From Trigonopsis variabilis (taxonomy: Eukaryota; Ascomycota; Trigonopsidomycetes; Trigonopsidales; Trigonopsidaceae), in contig PPXM03000011.1 of assembly GCA_003707065.3 (NCBI GenBank), forward strand, positions 186,001 to 250,000: DNA of 64,000 nt, given 5' to 3'. The notes beneath the pieces are model-generated. The model had not been told where the DNA came from and did not search any database. It saw only the letters and a list, made by a program, of their open reading frames with translations. Both the position numbers and the translations under genes were made by a program. Of the stretch, positions 33,798 to 43,721 are shown piece after piece (within the stretch, counting starts at the first letter, position 1; every line of letters starts with the position of its first letter).

Positions 33798-35240
33798 TCA
33801 AAATCGATCGGGCAAGACAATTGGAGCAACCAGAGTCCAGATATAGAGCGCGAAGCATATCCAGCAACTAACGATTTTTACCCAAGCCGAGAAATAGGAC
33901 CTTCCAACTGGCACGAAATCTCCTGAAGCGTCTTTCTCAACATTCATCGTCAACAATGTTGCAGTCCACTGGGTGGCCAACATGAAGATAAAATGGAACA
34001 ACGTGTAGTTGTAACGGGTGCTAGATCGTTCATCATCTGCATTAGACCCGTCAAATTCCTCGTCAGAGTCCCAAATGCTGTCATCTAAAGCTGAAGCAGG
34101 TAAGGATCCTCGATCAATGGCTGCTCGAATTGCTTCCCGGCGCATTTCAGTTCGACTTGGTTCCCTATCGACTAGCGTATGATTGTACACTTCTTCGTTA
34201 TCTTGGTCAAGGGCAGAATATCCACCGTGAGACCGGCTTTTAAGCGATGACGTCCGCGTGGCTGCATTGGTGGTGGTATAAGCAATAGTAACAATGGTGA
34301 ATAGGGCTCCGAGAACAATAGAAGCCGTTCGTGTACCTCGAGATCGAATCAAAGGATTGCACATTCGATCGTCTGGTTCAGATACCACGGCTGACATGGT
34401 AAGGTAAGTGCAGTAAATTGACACCATAGCAGATTGAGCAAGTCCAGCATTGGGGTTATACTCTTGCACTGTCGGGTTGATTGATAAACAAGATACCAAG
34501 ATCGCCAGAATGAGATCAACACTAATAGCTGCCTGGTTCATGGAGCAGCCTGAAGGAGCAAAGAAGATGTACATAACGATTACCAATGCTAAAGAGCCGA
34601 GGTACATTATTGCTGTCGAACCAAGGAGCAAGAACTGGTAGAGCTTCGAATCGTACTCTTCTATTTGGAAAATGCATTTCTCCGCCCAAGCATGAGCAAA
34701 GTCCACGAGCAGAACAAGCCCAAAGAGTATGAAAAGGAATGCAAAAATAAGCGAGACATAATTACCCCAAAATATGAAGAAATTATCCGGTATTAAGAAA
34801 CATAGGACAACCAGGCCAACATACATGAGGAGCTTAGGACCCCAGAACCCGTTCTGGATTTTCGCACGCCGATCACGAGTAGACGAAACTCCTAATAGTA
34901 GCACTCCCAGGATTACATGAAATAAAGCCAAGGCGAAGTTGAACCGGTGCACAGCGACGAAGCCAGTACATTCATGGCCAAAGCACGATAACTTGACATA
35001 ATTGAAGAGCCACTTGTCTATCATTCGTGTGGCCCAGTCGGTCAGCATGATCCATGATAACGTTGCATTGAAAATAAATAGGAGAGCATAGGAGACACGA
35101 GTAGATATGGAATTAGAACAAGAGCCACAGGCCCGACAAATCACATTACACGTAGCTGCTCCACAGCATGATGCAATCCAGCTACCCGCAATACTAACAG
35201 CTGGCAAGGCTGCGAGAGGAGCTGACAGCACAATACCCAT
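33798..35240 (-). CDS. TMS1: SERINC/Tms1 multipass membrane protein
   Basis: Member of the serine incorporator (TDE1/SERINC) family, a multipass membrane protein thought to affect serine-derived lipids. It is a single exon of 480 residues. About ten hydrophobic helices are visible. Family marks include SCCGAATCNVICRACG near the start, the HRFNFALALFHVILG helix, FFIFWGNYVSLIFAFLFILFG, and CTYLTMSAVVSEPD. A charged cytosolic loop (about 340-415) precedes the last helices, with ATQWTATLLT before the C-terminus. The length is typical (yeast Tms1, 473 aa). Upstream (35241-35680) is noncoding. Confidence 0.95.
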   Translation of the reverse strand: MGIVLSAPLAALPAVSIAGSWIASCCGAATCNVICRACGSCSNSISTRVSYALLFIFNATLSWIMLTDWATRMIDKWLFNYVKLSCFGHECTGFVAVHRFNFALALFHVILGVLLLGVSSTRDRRAKIQNGFWGPKLLMYVGLVVLCFLIPDNFFIFWGNYVSLIFAFLFILFGLVLLVDFAHAWAEKCIFQIEEYDSKLYQFLLLGSTAIMYLGSLALVIVMYIFFAPSGCSMNQAAISVDLILAILVSCLSINPTVQEYNPNAGLAQSAMVSIYCTYLTMSAVVSEPDDRMCNPLIRSRGTRTASIVLGALFTIVTIAYTTTNAATRTSSLKSRSHGGYSALDQDNEEVYNHTLVDREPSRTEMRREAIRAAIDRGSLPASALDDSIWDSDEEFDGSNADDERSSTRYNYTLFHFIFMLATQWTATLLTMNVEKDASGDFVPVGRSYFSAWVKIVSCWICFALYIWTLVAPIVLPDRF

Positions 35241-35680
35241 TAGATTTAGACGGCGGCGTGGTGGTGATGTTACGAGGCATCAGGCCAGCCATCTCAACTC
35301 GCAAGATTATGTAAGTAACGAACAAAAGGAAGAGATTATTAGCTTGAATCGTACAGTGTAGGTTTATTATTACCGTTGTTACTGTATATAACCTTACCAC
35401 TTAATATTTATAGAGATTATTTATGCTGAAAGCATTTGTAAACTGTCGAGGCGTTTGTGTCTGTAATCTTGACATCTATCACTTCACAACGCGATAAATT
35501 TACAGTATTAGGGCCACGTAATCTAAATCTGAGTTGCAACAGTACCTTATTCTTTGATCTAAAATGATGAAAATATATTCTACGGTAACAAGTTTCGCGG
35601 CAGACTTTTCATTTTCAGATTCTTGAGCATGGCTATAGACACAGAAAGGGCCCTACTAAAGAATCTAAATCATATTATCG
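35241..35680. other. Intergenic TMS1 promoter / orphan 3' end
   Basis: A 440-bp AT-rich gap between two minus-strand genes. No supported feature. Confidence 0.4.
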
Positions 35681-36652
35681 TTAATCCCACACAAGAGCAC
35701 TATAAGCTCCACTGTTGATTTTTGTAGAAGGCTTTGGCTCATCGGTCGCAGAGGAAGCAGGAGTAGACTCGGGACGAGGTTTGGATGATTTCTGCTTGAC
35801 AGGAACAGTCACCCATTCATCGTCCAAAGATTGCGTACTTGCCTTTTTTGCAAGATCAGTGGAAGAATCAGGACCTGCAGCTGCCTCGGCGAAGTTCTCA
35901 GGAGGACTGACAGGTCCGCTAGGCAAAGTATCCCAAGCTGGAGCAGGAGCACTTTGCTTTTGCTTCTGGGCTAATGTAGCAAGCCTAGCAGCTTCAGCCT
36001 TCTCATGCTGATATTCTCGAAGTCTTTCTTGACGAGCTTGTTCCTCTCGAGCTTTGGCAGCCTTGGCTTTAGCCTTCTTGGCAGCATTCTGTCGCTGCTT
36101 GCGAGTCAGGGGCTTATCTTCCTCCGATTTAGTAGCTGCTGTGCCGTTTGATTTAGGTTCGACCGCTTTGAACCCATCGCCTTCATCGGCGCTTGCCTTG
36201 ACTTTCGATACAAGTCTCACAGCTTTAGTAGGAGCAGGACGCTCGTCCTCATCCGAGCTCACAAGCATATCATCCAATCCAGCTTTACGTAAAGCCCGAT
36301 TGTTGTCCTTTTTCTGCGAGTTCTCAGAAGAAGACTCTTGGACCTGAGACTTGGAAGAAGATTGAGATGATTCGCTCGGGGATGGTGATTTTTTGTCCGA
36401 AACACTCCTTTTTTCGGAGACATCATTGGATTTTGATTCACTATCCGTCTTTTTGGCCTTCTTGGTCTTCTTTTTCTTTTTGACTGTCGACGTTTCATCT
36501 ACCAAATCGGACGGCTCTATCTTATCTTGCTCATTCAAAGAAACAAGGCCTGCAATCCGCCGTATTATCGAAGGATGGAAATAAAGATATGATCCAAGTC
36601 CAAGGGCGACGACCACTGACCATGATGCGATAGGATCCATTGGGCTAGGCAT
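35681..36652 (-). CDS. Membrane-anchored lysine/serine-rich protein, unknown
   Basis: Single exon of 323 residues that I cannot name. One transmembrane helix sits at the N-terminus (about 9-25, ASWSVVVALGLGSYLYF), so it is probably a type I or signal-anchored protein with the rest exposed. Residues 55-135 are a Lys/Ser-rich disordered region. The middle has a basic coiled coil beginning LTRKQRQNAAKKAKAK and running through AREEQARQERLREYQHEKAEA. The tail includes DDEWVTV and ends ALVWD. The layout resembles fungal ER- or ribosome-associated anchors, but that is only a resemblance. A second ATG lies four codons downstream of the first. Confidence 0.75.
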   Translation of the reverse strand: MPSPMDPIASWSVVVALGLGSYLYFHPSIIRRIAGLVSLNEQDKIEPSDLVDETSTVKKKKKTKKAKKTDSESKSNDVSEKRSVSDKKSPSPSESSQSSSKSQVQESSSENSQKKDNNRALRKAGLDDMLVSSDEDERPAPTKAVRLVSKVKASADEGDGFKAVEPKSNGTAATKSEEDKPLTRKQRQNAAKKAKAKAAKAREEQARQERLREYQHEKAEAARLATLAQKQKQSAPAPAWDTLPSGPVSPPENFAEAAAGPDSSTDLAKKASTQSLDDEWVTVPVKQKSSKPRPESTPASSATDEPKPSTKINSGAYSALVWD

Positions 36653-36973
36653 TGATTGCTCTTAACTTCTCTACAGGCAACTCTCCAACGAGAGCGGCGC
36701 ATTATGATGATCACGTGAATAGCTCACGTGCACCCTTAGAAAGCTCCACAGGATCGACTGAGCTTACGTCTAGGCTCTATCTATCCATGATGACCAGTTA
36801 ACTAATGATATGTAATTTAGTTAGCAAGATGGTCGTGATCGGGTCTGTTGAAACTCTGTCTAGCGACAGGCAATTGCTGAAAGCTTCCAGATTTTAAACA
36901 GAACTCGGGCATTACTTACAGGCATCTCCTTGAATTTCCAGTAAATTAATCTGCTTTGCTTGAAATATAGCAG

Positions 36974-37865
36974 GCGTATCCGATCAAGGCCCTCGTGGCT
37001 ATCGGTTTAGCGCTTATGGTGTCACTCTTATTAGTTTACGGATCATCTGATATTCTTGAAGCGTTCTGTTACAAACAAATCGAGAAGATACCAATACTTT
37101 GTGTGTTTTTGGAAGGCAGTGGTGAGGATCAGATAGCCCAACAAGAATTCGCTAGTGTACACTTAGGGAACACTATTTTACGAGGTCAGATAGCGTCGAT
37201 TTCCTCTTCTATCTTTCATACCAGTTCTTCTGTAGAAATGAACCGTCAAGTGGAACCGCCGGTCGGAAATGCAGGCCTGCTTTCATCCAACTACGGACCA
37301 AGCTTAGTTTTCATGTACAACAAGAAAGGGTCATAATTAACGAGCGGCCTATACGGAACTGAGAAACATCTCAGCATGGCTTAGACTCGATTAGATCAGC
37401 TTTTTCGTCACCTCGTAGCTACCCTCGAGAAATGCCCAGATCCTGGTCTTATTGCTATGTGAAAGACACAGACTGTGACAACGGACAATGACGGATGGTC
37501 TTCTAATCAAGAGCCTTCGTCCAAATCTGTGCAGACAGCTTTAATCCGCTCCTAGAAGCGGAGCGAGTGAAGCAAAGATTGATCCGCGCTATTTGCGTAA
37601 TACTGCGTTTCCCAAAGTGGGCCATAATAGGTATTGCCGATCCAACTACAATCGAGTATTCTCTTGCTAATCTGGACACTATTCCGAGAACTGTCCAGCT
37701 CGGACTTCTCGACTACAGCATCGAGTCAAGCGCTTTTAGTTTATGGCAGAATGATCTTCTAGACAGTGATACCAAAGCAAAGGACACTGTCACATGGGTC
37801 TAGATACCGGGATCAGCTCGGAAAAAGGCAAATATGTCATCCTGAATGTCTCAATGAACGACTAA
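36974..37865 (+). CDS. Unknown spliced gene with N-terminal membrane helix (model partly open)
   Basis: Two reading segments in different frames look like parts of one gene. The first (36974 to about 37262 or 37336) starts behind a good acceptor and encodes one membrane helix (ALVAIGLALMVSLLLVYG), then IPILCVFLEGSGEDQI and a polar region. The later part resolves well: coding to 37458, a 53-bp intron (37459-37511), exon 37512-37765, a 38-bp intron (37766-37803), exon 37804-37865. Joined in phase it reads CPDPGLIAIAFVQICADSF, then RLIRAICVILRFPKW, and ends VILNVSMND. Neither the true start nor the joint between the first and second parts (37262-37395) is settled. I do not recognise the family. 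Confidence 0.4.
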
Positions 37866-38460
37866 ACGGGTGGCCAGCCTGTATTGAGGTCTCTACGATA
37901 AGGTACTGTATGAGAGCTATTCGTAGACGGTAGGTCATAGATGATGTCAAAACGCTACACAGAGACGCGCCTGGCACACGGAACGGATAGAAACTTCAGT
38001 TCGAGGAGGCTAGAGCATCATTACATTAGACCCAAACAGCTTGAACGGTTACTGGTTAGTTAAATAAGGTTACCCGTCACCTTTTGAAGGGCCTATAGAG
38101 AGCGTCTAGGCATTCTAATTTAAGTTGGGGTTCCGCGGGGAGAAGATTTTGGGGAGCCTTGAGCCCTTACCCTACTTGACGACCCCAGATTTTCTTTCCC
38201 ATCGCGCGTTACCAGGTCCCACGCTCCCTCATATAAAGGCTTAAGCCAACCTCGCTTGTTTTTTTCTCGATTTCTTATCTTGTTTGAGCTTAGGTCTCTT
38301 ACTACGTCTATCATTTGAAGGTATATATTGAACGTTCGGCGTTCTCGTTCTGTCGATCAACAAAGCTTAGTCTCTTCGGAATCTGTCTTTTCGGCCTCTT
38401 GGTGCTCGAGGCAGCTAGATTTCTCTTCCTTTATACTTATTGTTACTGCCTAAAACTATT
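37866..38460. other. Upstream region of the ELO gene
   Basis: A 595-bp stretch before the elongase ATG, with a long pyrimidine-rich leader near 38,340-38,450. A short minus-strand ORF at 38120-38314 has no family features. No supported gene. Confidence 0.4.
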
Positions 38461-39399
38461 ATGGAATATCCGCACACGAAATACGGAGCTCCGGCTCAGT
38501 CAATCTTCCATCTTCCCGGGTCCGGGGTCCCTCTACCCAAGGGCCCAGATGCATCGTGGTATCTGTCGAAACATTTCGACGCTCTGATGGATGTCCGAGT
38601 ACCTATCACAATCATGTCAATATATATTGTTACTGTCCATTATTTTAATTCGTCAAGACCTTGTCCTCCGTCGCGATTCTCTCAGACCCGGTTATTTCGT
38701 CATTTGAGCTTACTGCATAACGTTCTTCTCTGTGTATATTCTGCGTGGACTTTTATTGGAATGACTAGGGTCATGACTAGAGCGGCCAAGTCTCCTCTGG
38801 TGTGGAGAAACATGTGCTCGTTAAACGATGGAGGAGTGTGGAATGAAGGCTTACGAACCTACGGATATCTCTTTTACTTATCCAAGTTTTATGAAGTCGT
38901 CGACACTATGCTCATCCTAGCCAAAGGAAGAAAATCCTCTATCTTACAGACTTATCACCATGCTGGAGCTATGATCTCAATGTGGGCCGGAATCCGGTAC
39001 GCCTCCCCTCCTATTTGGATCTTTGTCTGCTTCAACTCATTGATCCATACTCTTATGTATTTTTATTACACTCTTACTATCCTCAAAGCTAAAGTCCCTC
39101 CTATTCTCAAAAGAGCTCTGACTGCTCTCCAAATTTGTCAGTTCATCTTTGGTGGTTCACTGGCGCTCGTCCATCTCTTTGTTCACTATTTCGATCCTGC
39201 CATTGGTTCTTATCAACCTTGTCTAGCCTCGTCGGGTCAAATTTTCGCATTGATCGTCGTCGTCAGTTACCTACTGCCCCTGACTATTCTTTTTGTTCGC
39301 TTTTTCCGTCGCTCTTATATTTCTAGACGGACTTCAAAAGTCTCCTCTCAAGTATCAGCCCAGATCTCCGCCGTGGTTCCATCTGGTAACTTTTTCTAA
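38461..39399 (+). CDS. ELO-family fatty acid elongase (QxxHH type)
   Basis: ER 3-ketoacyl-CoA synthase of the ELO family, the condensing enzyme of fatty-acid elongation. It is a single exon of 312 residues from the ATG at 38461. It has about seven membrane helices, the conserved KFYEVVDTMLILAKGRK stretch, and the histidine box with Q163, H166 and H167 (QTYHHAG). FNSLIHTLMYFYYTL follows. The first box residue is Gln where saturated/monounsaturated elongases have His. Family knowledge links QxxHH to elongases of polyunsaturated substrates. The C-terminus is basic (RRSYISRRTSK). A closely preceding in-frame TTG is ignored. Confidence 0.9.
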   Translation: MEYPHTKYGAPAQSIFHLPGSGVPLPKGPDASWYLSKHFDALMDVRVPITIMSIYIVTVHYFNSSRPCPPSRFSQTRLFRHLSLLHNVLLCVYSAWTFIGMTRVMTRAAKSPLVWRNMCSLNDGGVWNEGLRTYGYLFYLSKFYEVVDTMLILAKGRKSSILQTYHHAGAMISMWAGIRYASPPIWIFVCFNSLIHTLMYFYYTLTILKAKVPPILKRALTALQICQFIFGGSLALVHLFVHYFDPAIGSYQPCLASSGQIFALIVVVSYLLPLTILFVRFFRRSYISRRTSKVSSQVSAQISAVVPSGNFF

Positions 39400-39770
39400 T
39401 ATTTTCGATTGTCTGTGCTGTGCTTCGTCCGGCGGTTCTCTTCGCCTCTACACAAAGTCTCTAGCAGTTGTGTCCTCATGGATTTGAAGCGCATTTATGT
39501 CTTTTCAAGAGTACAAAAAAGAGTTACAAATTGTTAAGGCATTCCTCGTAGATTCACATGCTCAATGTTATTCAAACGAAGCATTCCCCATTACAAGTCA
39601 CCGAACTCCCTTTGAGGCGATTAAAGAAAGAGATCAAGGAAGATTTCTAAAACAAGGCTGATAGTGCCCGAGGCGTGGGTCTTATTCCGACGCCCCAACG
39701 CCTAGCTTGATCCACGTTCATCGTTACAAGGAGTCCCCGTGTAACTCTCATTGAATCTCTACTATTAAAA
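39400..39770. other. Intergenic ELO / GMPPA-like
   Basis: A 371-bp gap between co-oriented genes: ELO 3' UTR and the next promoter. Nothing else seen. Confidence 0.4.
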
Positions 39771-41093
39771 ATGGCATCAAAAGCCCTCATTTTGGTATGA
39801 TCTCTGATTCCAATTATATGATATTAACAATCAGGTCGGTGGTGACACTAGAGGTACCCGATTCAGACCATTATCGCTAGATATTCCTAAGGTAGGTTGA
39901 GCATGATGCAGGGCCTCCTTGCTAAAAAAAAATAGGTTTTGTTTCCGGTAGCAGGAAAGCCAATTCTTTCTCATGCTCTAAAAGCGGTTGCTTCCGTTCC
40001 CTCGGTGAAGGAAGTTCTCCTTTTAGGGTTCTATGATGCTGCCGTTTTCTCTGACTTTATTGTCGCAGCATCCAAAGAGTTTCCTCAGTTTACCATCAAG
40101 TATCTTCGAGAGTATACTGCATTGGGTACTGCAGGAGGCCTTTATCACTTCCGGGATGTCATCCTTCGAGGAAACCCTCAAAAGTTCTTTGTCATTCATG
40201 CTGATGTCTGCTGCTCTTTCCCGTTGAGAGATATGGGTGCTTTCGCCGAAGAGCATAAGGCAAAGTATGTCATCCTAGGCACCCGTGTTCCTCGGGAAGT
40301 AGCATCCAACTTTGGATGCATCGTCAGTGATCCTACTACTCATCGAGTGCTTCATTACGTTGAGAAGCCTGAAGAGGATGTTGTCTCCAACTTGATCAAC
40401 GCCGGTGTTTATTTATTTGATCGATCTATCTTTGATGTTATTCGAGACGCTCGGCAACATCGTGAAGAGTTTGTCGCTGGAGGACAAGTGGGAGACGACG
40501 ATGGGGATGTGCTTCGCCTGGAACAGGATATCTTGGCACGACTTGCTTCTACAGATTCATTTTATGTTTATGAGACTCTTGATTTCTGGCGACAAATCAA
40601 AACAGCCGGATCAGCCATCCCTGCTAACTCTCTTTACCTCCAACAGATCTATCAAGCTGATCCTGATACTCCCAATTTCGCCAAGCCTTCTTTGAATATT
40701 GTGGCCCCTGTATACATTGACCCCACGGCCAAAGTCGATCCTACCGCTAAGCTTGGCCCTAATGTGTCGATTGGCCCCCGCTGTATAATCGAGAGAGGAG
40801 CACGGGTCAAGGAATCGATCATTCTTGATGACACCCGGATCGGTCATGACTCTTGCGTGATGTACAGCATTTGCTCAAAGAACTGCCGAATCGGCGCTTG
40901 GGCTCGAGTCGAAGGAACCCCAGTTAGTGCCACTGAACATTCTCAAACGGTGGTAAAGAACGGTGTTAAAGTTCAATCCGTGACTATTCTAGCTTCTAAT
41001 GTCATAATTGGGGATGAAGTACGCGCCCAAAACTGCGTCGTGCTGCCCCATAAGGAGATCAAGCACGACGTGTCTAACGAGGTCATTATGTGA
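39771..41093 (+). CDS. Mannose-1-phosphate guanylyltransferase, GMPPA type
   Basis: Nucleotidyltransferase-like protein of the GDP-mannose pathway, closest to the GMPPA branch, which in animals is a regulatory partner of GMPPB. Exons 39771-39794, 39835-39891 and 39936-41093 (introns 40 and 44 bp) give 412 residues. The first two exons encode MASKALIL and GGDTRGTRFRPLSLDIPK. The spaced GGxxxGTRFRPLS is typical of GMPPA; GMPPB has GGxGTRLRPLT. The nucleotidyltransferase domain continues with LFPVAGKPILSHAL and AGGLYHFRD. After about 285, left-handed beta-helix repeats follow (IDPTAKVDPTAKLGPNVSIGP). Splice sites were chosen to restore the signature loop. Confidence 0.92.
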
Positions 41094-41217
41094 GTCTAGA
41101 GAATAAATCAGTAATGTATACTCCCATAGTTGGTCTGAGGACCTTGAGATATATATACATGCTCTCTTCTGGGAGCTACTTCTGATCGTAACACCTTTTT
41201 CCCTTTCTCCCCTTTCA

Positions 41218-42600
41218 TCACAAGCTTCCGTCATCTTGTTCAGAGCTGCTCTGACGAGCTTTCACTTCGTTCATAGTATCTTCATATGTCATATTAGTCA
41301 TAGTCCCGATCCAATTCCATGCTGGCTTATATAATATCACAGCTCGCGGTTTTCCAAATCCGTCGCGCCATCCTCCTATTTGCCAACTCCGCTGTTCAAC
41401 ATCTAAGGGCCCATTGGGCTTTCCGAGGAATTCTAGTTCTCGCCTGCCTAATTCATTGTGTTTCTCAGCACAGTCCATCACTTCAAGCATCTGCTGAGCG
41501 CTACCGATCTCCATGATAATAACCTTTACCTGTTGAGTTAAAGGCCTAGCAGAGGACAGCTCTTGTGCCACAGTTAGAATACGGTTATAGAATTCTGTTC
41601 CACCTATTAGAGCTTCCTTTGGTTCAAAGCGTCTCACACTATCAGAGACTGGCTCCGGTCCTGTTCCCTCGTAATCCTCTTGAGACACATAAGGCGGATT
41701 AGCTGTGATAATATCGACGTGGCCTTTGTAGTTAACAACCTCATGTTGTAACATTGGTGGCAGAGGAGCTGCTTCCCCTAAAAGGGAGGATTGAGCTGGT
41801 TGAACTCCAGCCCCGCCAAAAAGACTGCCAGTCTTGACTTTACTTGCATTCTTTGAGAACATATTTGGTGACTTGGATTGTAGTTTCTGTTGTCCGGCTG
41901 CCACCTCTGACCGCAAGGCCTTCCTGGTCTGTTCCACGTGCCGGGCAAACCATGAATTTATATCCCTCGAGAGACTGTAGTGAAAGATATCCTTCTGTTC
42001 AAATCCTAAACTTGTTATGATTCGTCGGTCTATCGCTGTCTGAGTATAGTTCTTATTGACCAAAGCCAATTCAACGGGGTCAGGAAATTTGTCGATTCCC
42101 AACATCTTCCAAGTCAGAGGACACTTGGCATGACGCCCAGCTCCAAGCTTTAATTTCTCGTAGGCCACCGTAAGCAAAGCAGCTGCTCCAAGAGGGATAC
42201 ATCCAGTACCAGTACAAAGGTCAACCCAATTCACACTCAATCCCGGATCATTTGAAGCGACAATCGAATCTCGATTATTTATTAGGGTGTCTCCTAATAG
42301 CATAGTCCACTGCTCGGTTTCGATCCGAGGAATAAGGACTTTAGGGCGACAGTGGATACCTATGTAGCCAAACGGCTGAGTCCCTAAGATATACTGCAAA
42401 GGGTATCCTTTTCCTCGATCTATACAAGCTTGTCTAAGAACTTTAGGGTCGGATCCTCCTTCAACTCGTCGAGGCAATTCTTCCTTCAGCCATCGAAGTT
42501 CTCGTTCGGCCGCTTCGACTGATCCCAGAGCCGGTAGAAGGTATGCTAAATTGGCGTCTTTCCGTTTGGTAGCCCGGATAAGATTAAGTGATACTCGCAT
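41218..42600 (-). CDS. MTQ1: Protein-glutamine N5-methyltransferase Mtq1-like
   Basis: SAM-dependent HemK/PrmC-family enzyme that methylates the GGQ glutamine of release factors; the form and length fit the mitochondrial Mtq1 type. It is a single exon of 460 residues. The N-terminal helical part has GKGYPLQYILGTQPFGY, followed by VLIPRIETEQW, the SAM loop DLCTGTGC (127-134) and the catalytic NPPY at 301-304. GFGKPRAVILYK is near the end. About 75 residues between the SAM-binding half and NPPY (roughly 215-290) are polar and low-complexity, longer than the usual spacing. It is divergent from TIM17. Confidence 0.9.
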   Translation of the reverse strand: MRVSLNLIRATKRKDANLAYLLPALGSVEAAERELRWLKEELPRRVEGGSDPKVLRQACIDRGKGYPLQYILGTQPFGYIGIHCRPKVLIPRIETEQWTMLLGDTLINNRDSIVASNDPGLSVNWVDLCTGTGCIPLGAAALLTVAYEKLKLGAGRHAKCPLTWKMLGIDKFPDPVELALVNKNYTQTAIDRRIITSLGFEQKDIFHYSLSRDINSWFARHVEQTRKALRSEVAAGQQKLQSKSPNMFSKNASKVKTGSLFGGAGVQPAQSSLLGEAAPLPPMLQHEVVNYKGHVDIITANPPYVSQEDYEGTGPEPVSDSVRRFEPKEALIGGTEFYNRILTVAQELSSARPLTQQVKVIIMEIGSAQQMLEVMDCAEKHNELGRRELEFLGKPNGPLDVEQRSWQIGGWRDGFGKPRAVILYKPAWNWIGTMTNMTYEDTMNEVKARQSSSEQDDGSL

Positions 42601-42890
42601 CTTACAGGTATCTACGTTGGTATTAACTTGCTAGTAGCTCCGTTCCTAGCTCCGCGCAGCTGACTTAAGAACGTGATTCAGTTTGATAGGAAAAGAAACG
42701 ATTAACTAACGCAATATGTAGCCTCCAGTGACCGACCCCTTGGTCTATAGAAATAAACTATCGCCTTGTCTTAACAAGAGAAAGACTTCTCGTGCTCGCA
42801 GGTCAAAGCAGTAACAGTTTAGGTTGTGTCGTAAGACCAACGTCCCTTGGCAACGAAAAATTTTAGAGACCCGACAGCCTACAAATCATC

Positions 42891-43474
42891 ATGGAGGACC
42901 ATTCTCGCGACCCTTGTCCAATTGTGATTCTAAATGATTTCGGTGGTGCTTTCACATTAGGGGTATGGGCTACAGAGAAAGAGCCGTTTAACAAATTATA
43001 GGTGGTCGGTGGTACAATCTGGCATGGTATCAAAGGATTCCGAAACTCGCCGCTGGTAAGATATCGGAAAAGAGTGAATATTGGTATTAATGACGAAGGG
43101 TGAACGACGGCTTGGTGCGCTTAGTGCCATCAAAGCCCGAGCTCCCGTTGTGGGCGGCAACTTTGGAGTTTGGGGAGGTCTGTTTTCGACATTTGACTGT
43201 GCTGTTAAAGGAATCCGACGTAAAGAAGATCCTTATAATGCGATCATTGCTGGTTTCTTTACTGGCGGTGCTCTGGCTGTCCGAGGAGGATGGAAACAGA
43301 TGCGAACGTCTGCTATTACATGTGCCTGTCTATTGGCTGTTTTCGAGGGAGTCGGAATAGCAATGCAACGTTGGTTCGCTCCTGCCATGCCTGCGCCGGT
43401 AAGAATGATCAGATAAGGCGATGACTGACCTATAGCCTCAACTTCCTGAGAATATTGCTCCTATTTCGCCTTGA
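42891..43474 (+). CDS. TIM17: Mitochondrial inner-membrane translocase subunit Tim17
   Basis: Core subunit of the TIM23 presequence translocase. Exons 42891-42962, 43002-43055, 43099-43398 and 43436-43474 (introns 39, 43 and 37 bp) give 154 residues. The sequence follows Tim17 closely: [18 protein letters not shown], then [57 protein letters not shown] and [13 protein letters not shown]. The four helices and the paired cysteines in the first loop and TM2 are present. The last 13 codons form a separate small exon encoding a Pro-rich tail ending PISP. Each junction was chosen because it restores the conserved sequence in phase. Confidence 0.95.
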
Positions 43475-43721
43475 TGCTCCCCATGACACGAATTATATTT
43501 TACGCTGGAGATTGGGATGGGGCATCGACCCCATATGTATATATGGCTCCTGTAATTTTACTGATGGTCCTCGGTTGTAGAGTGAGACTTTAATCGACAG
43601 CAGTCTACTGAAAGCAATACTTGCAAGGTATCCAATTATATTAATTAACCCAGATATTCCCATCCTTTTAGCACCATACACGTCCTGTAGCCTTCACAAT
43701 CGGCCTTATTTGATGATCTGT

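Noticed and set aside
38120-38314. 64-aa minus-strand ORF before ELO
   Set aside because: Basic random-like product in the likely ELO promoter or leader.
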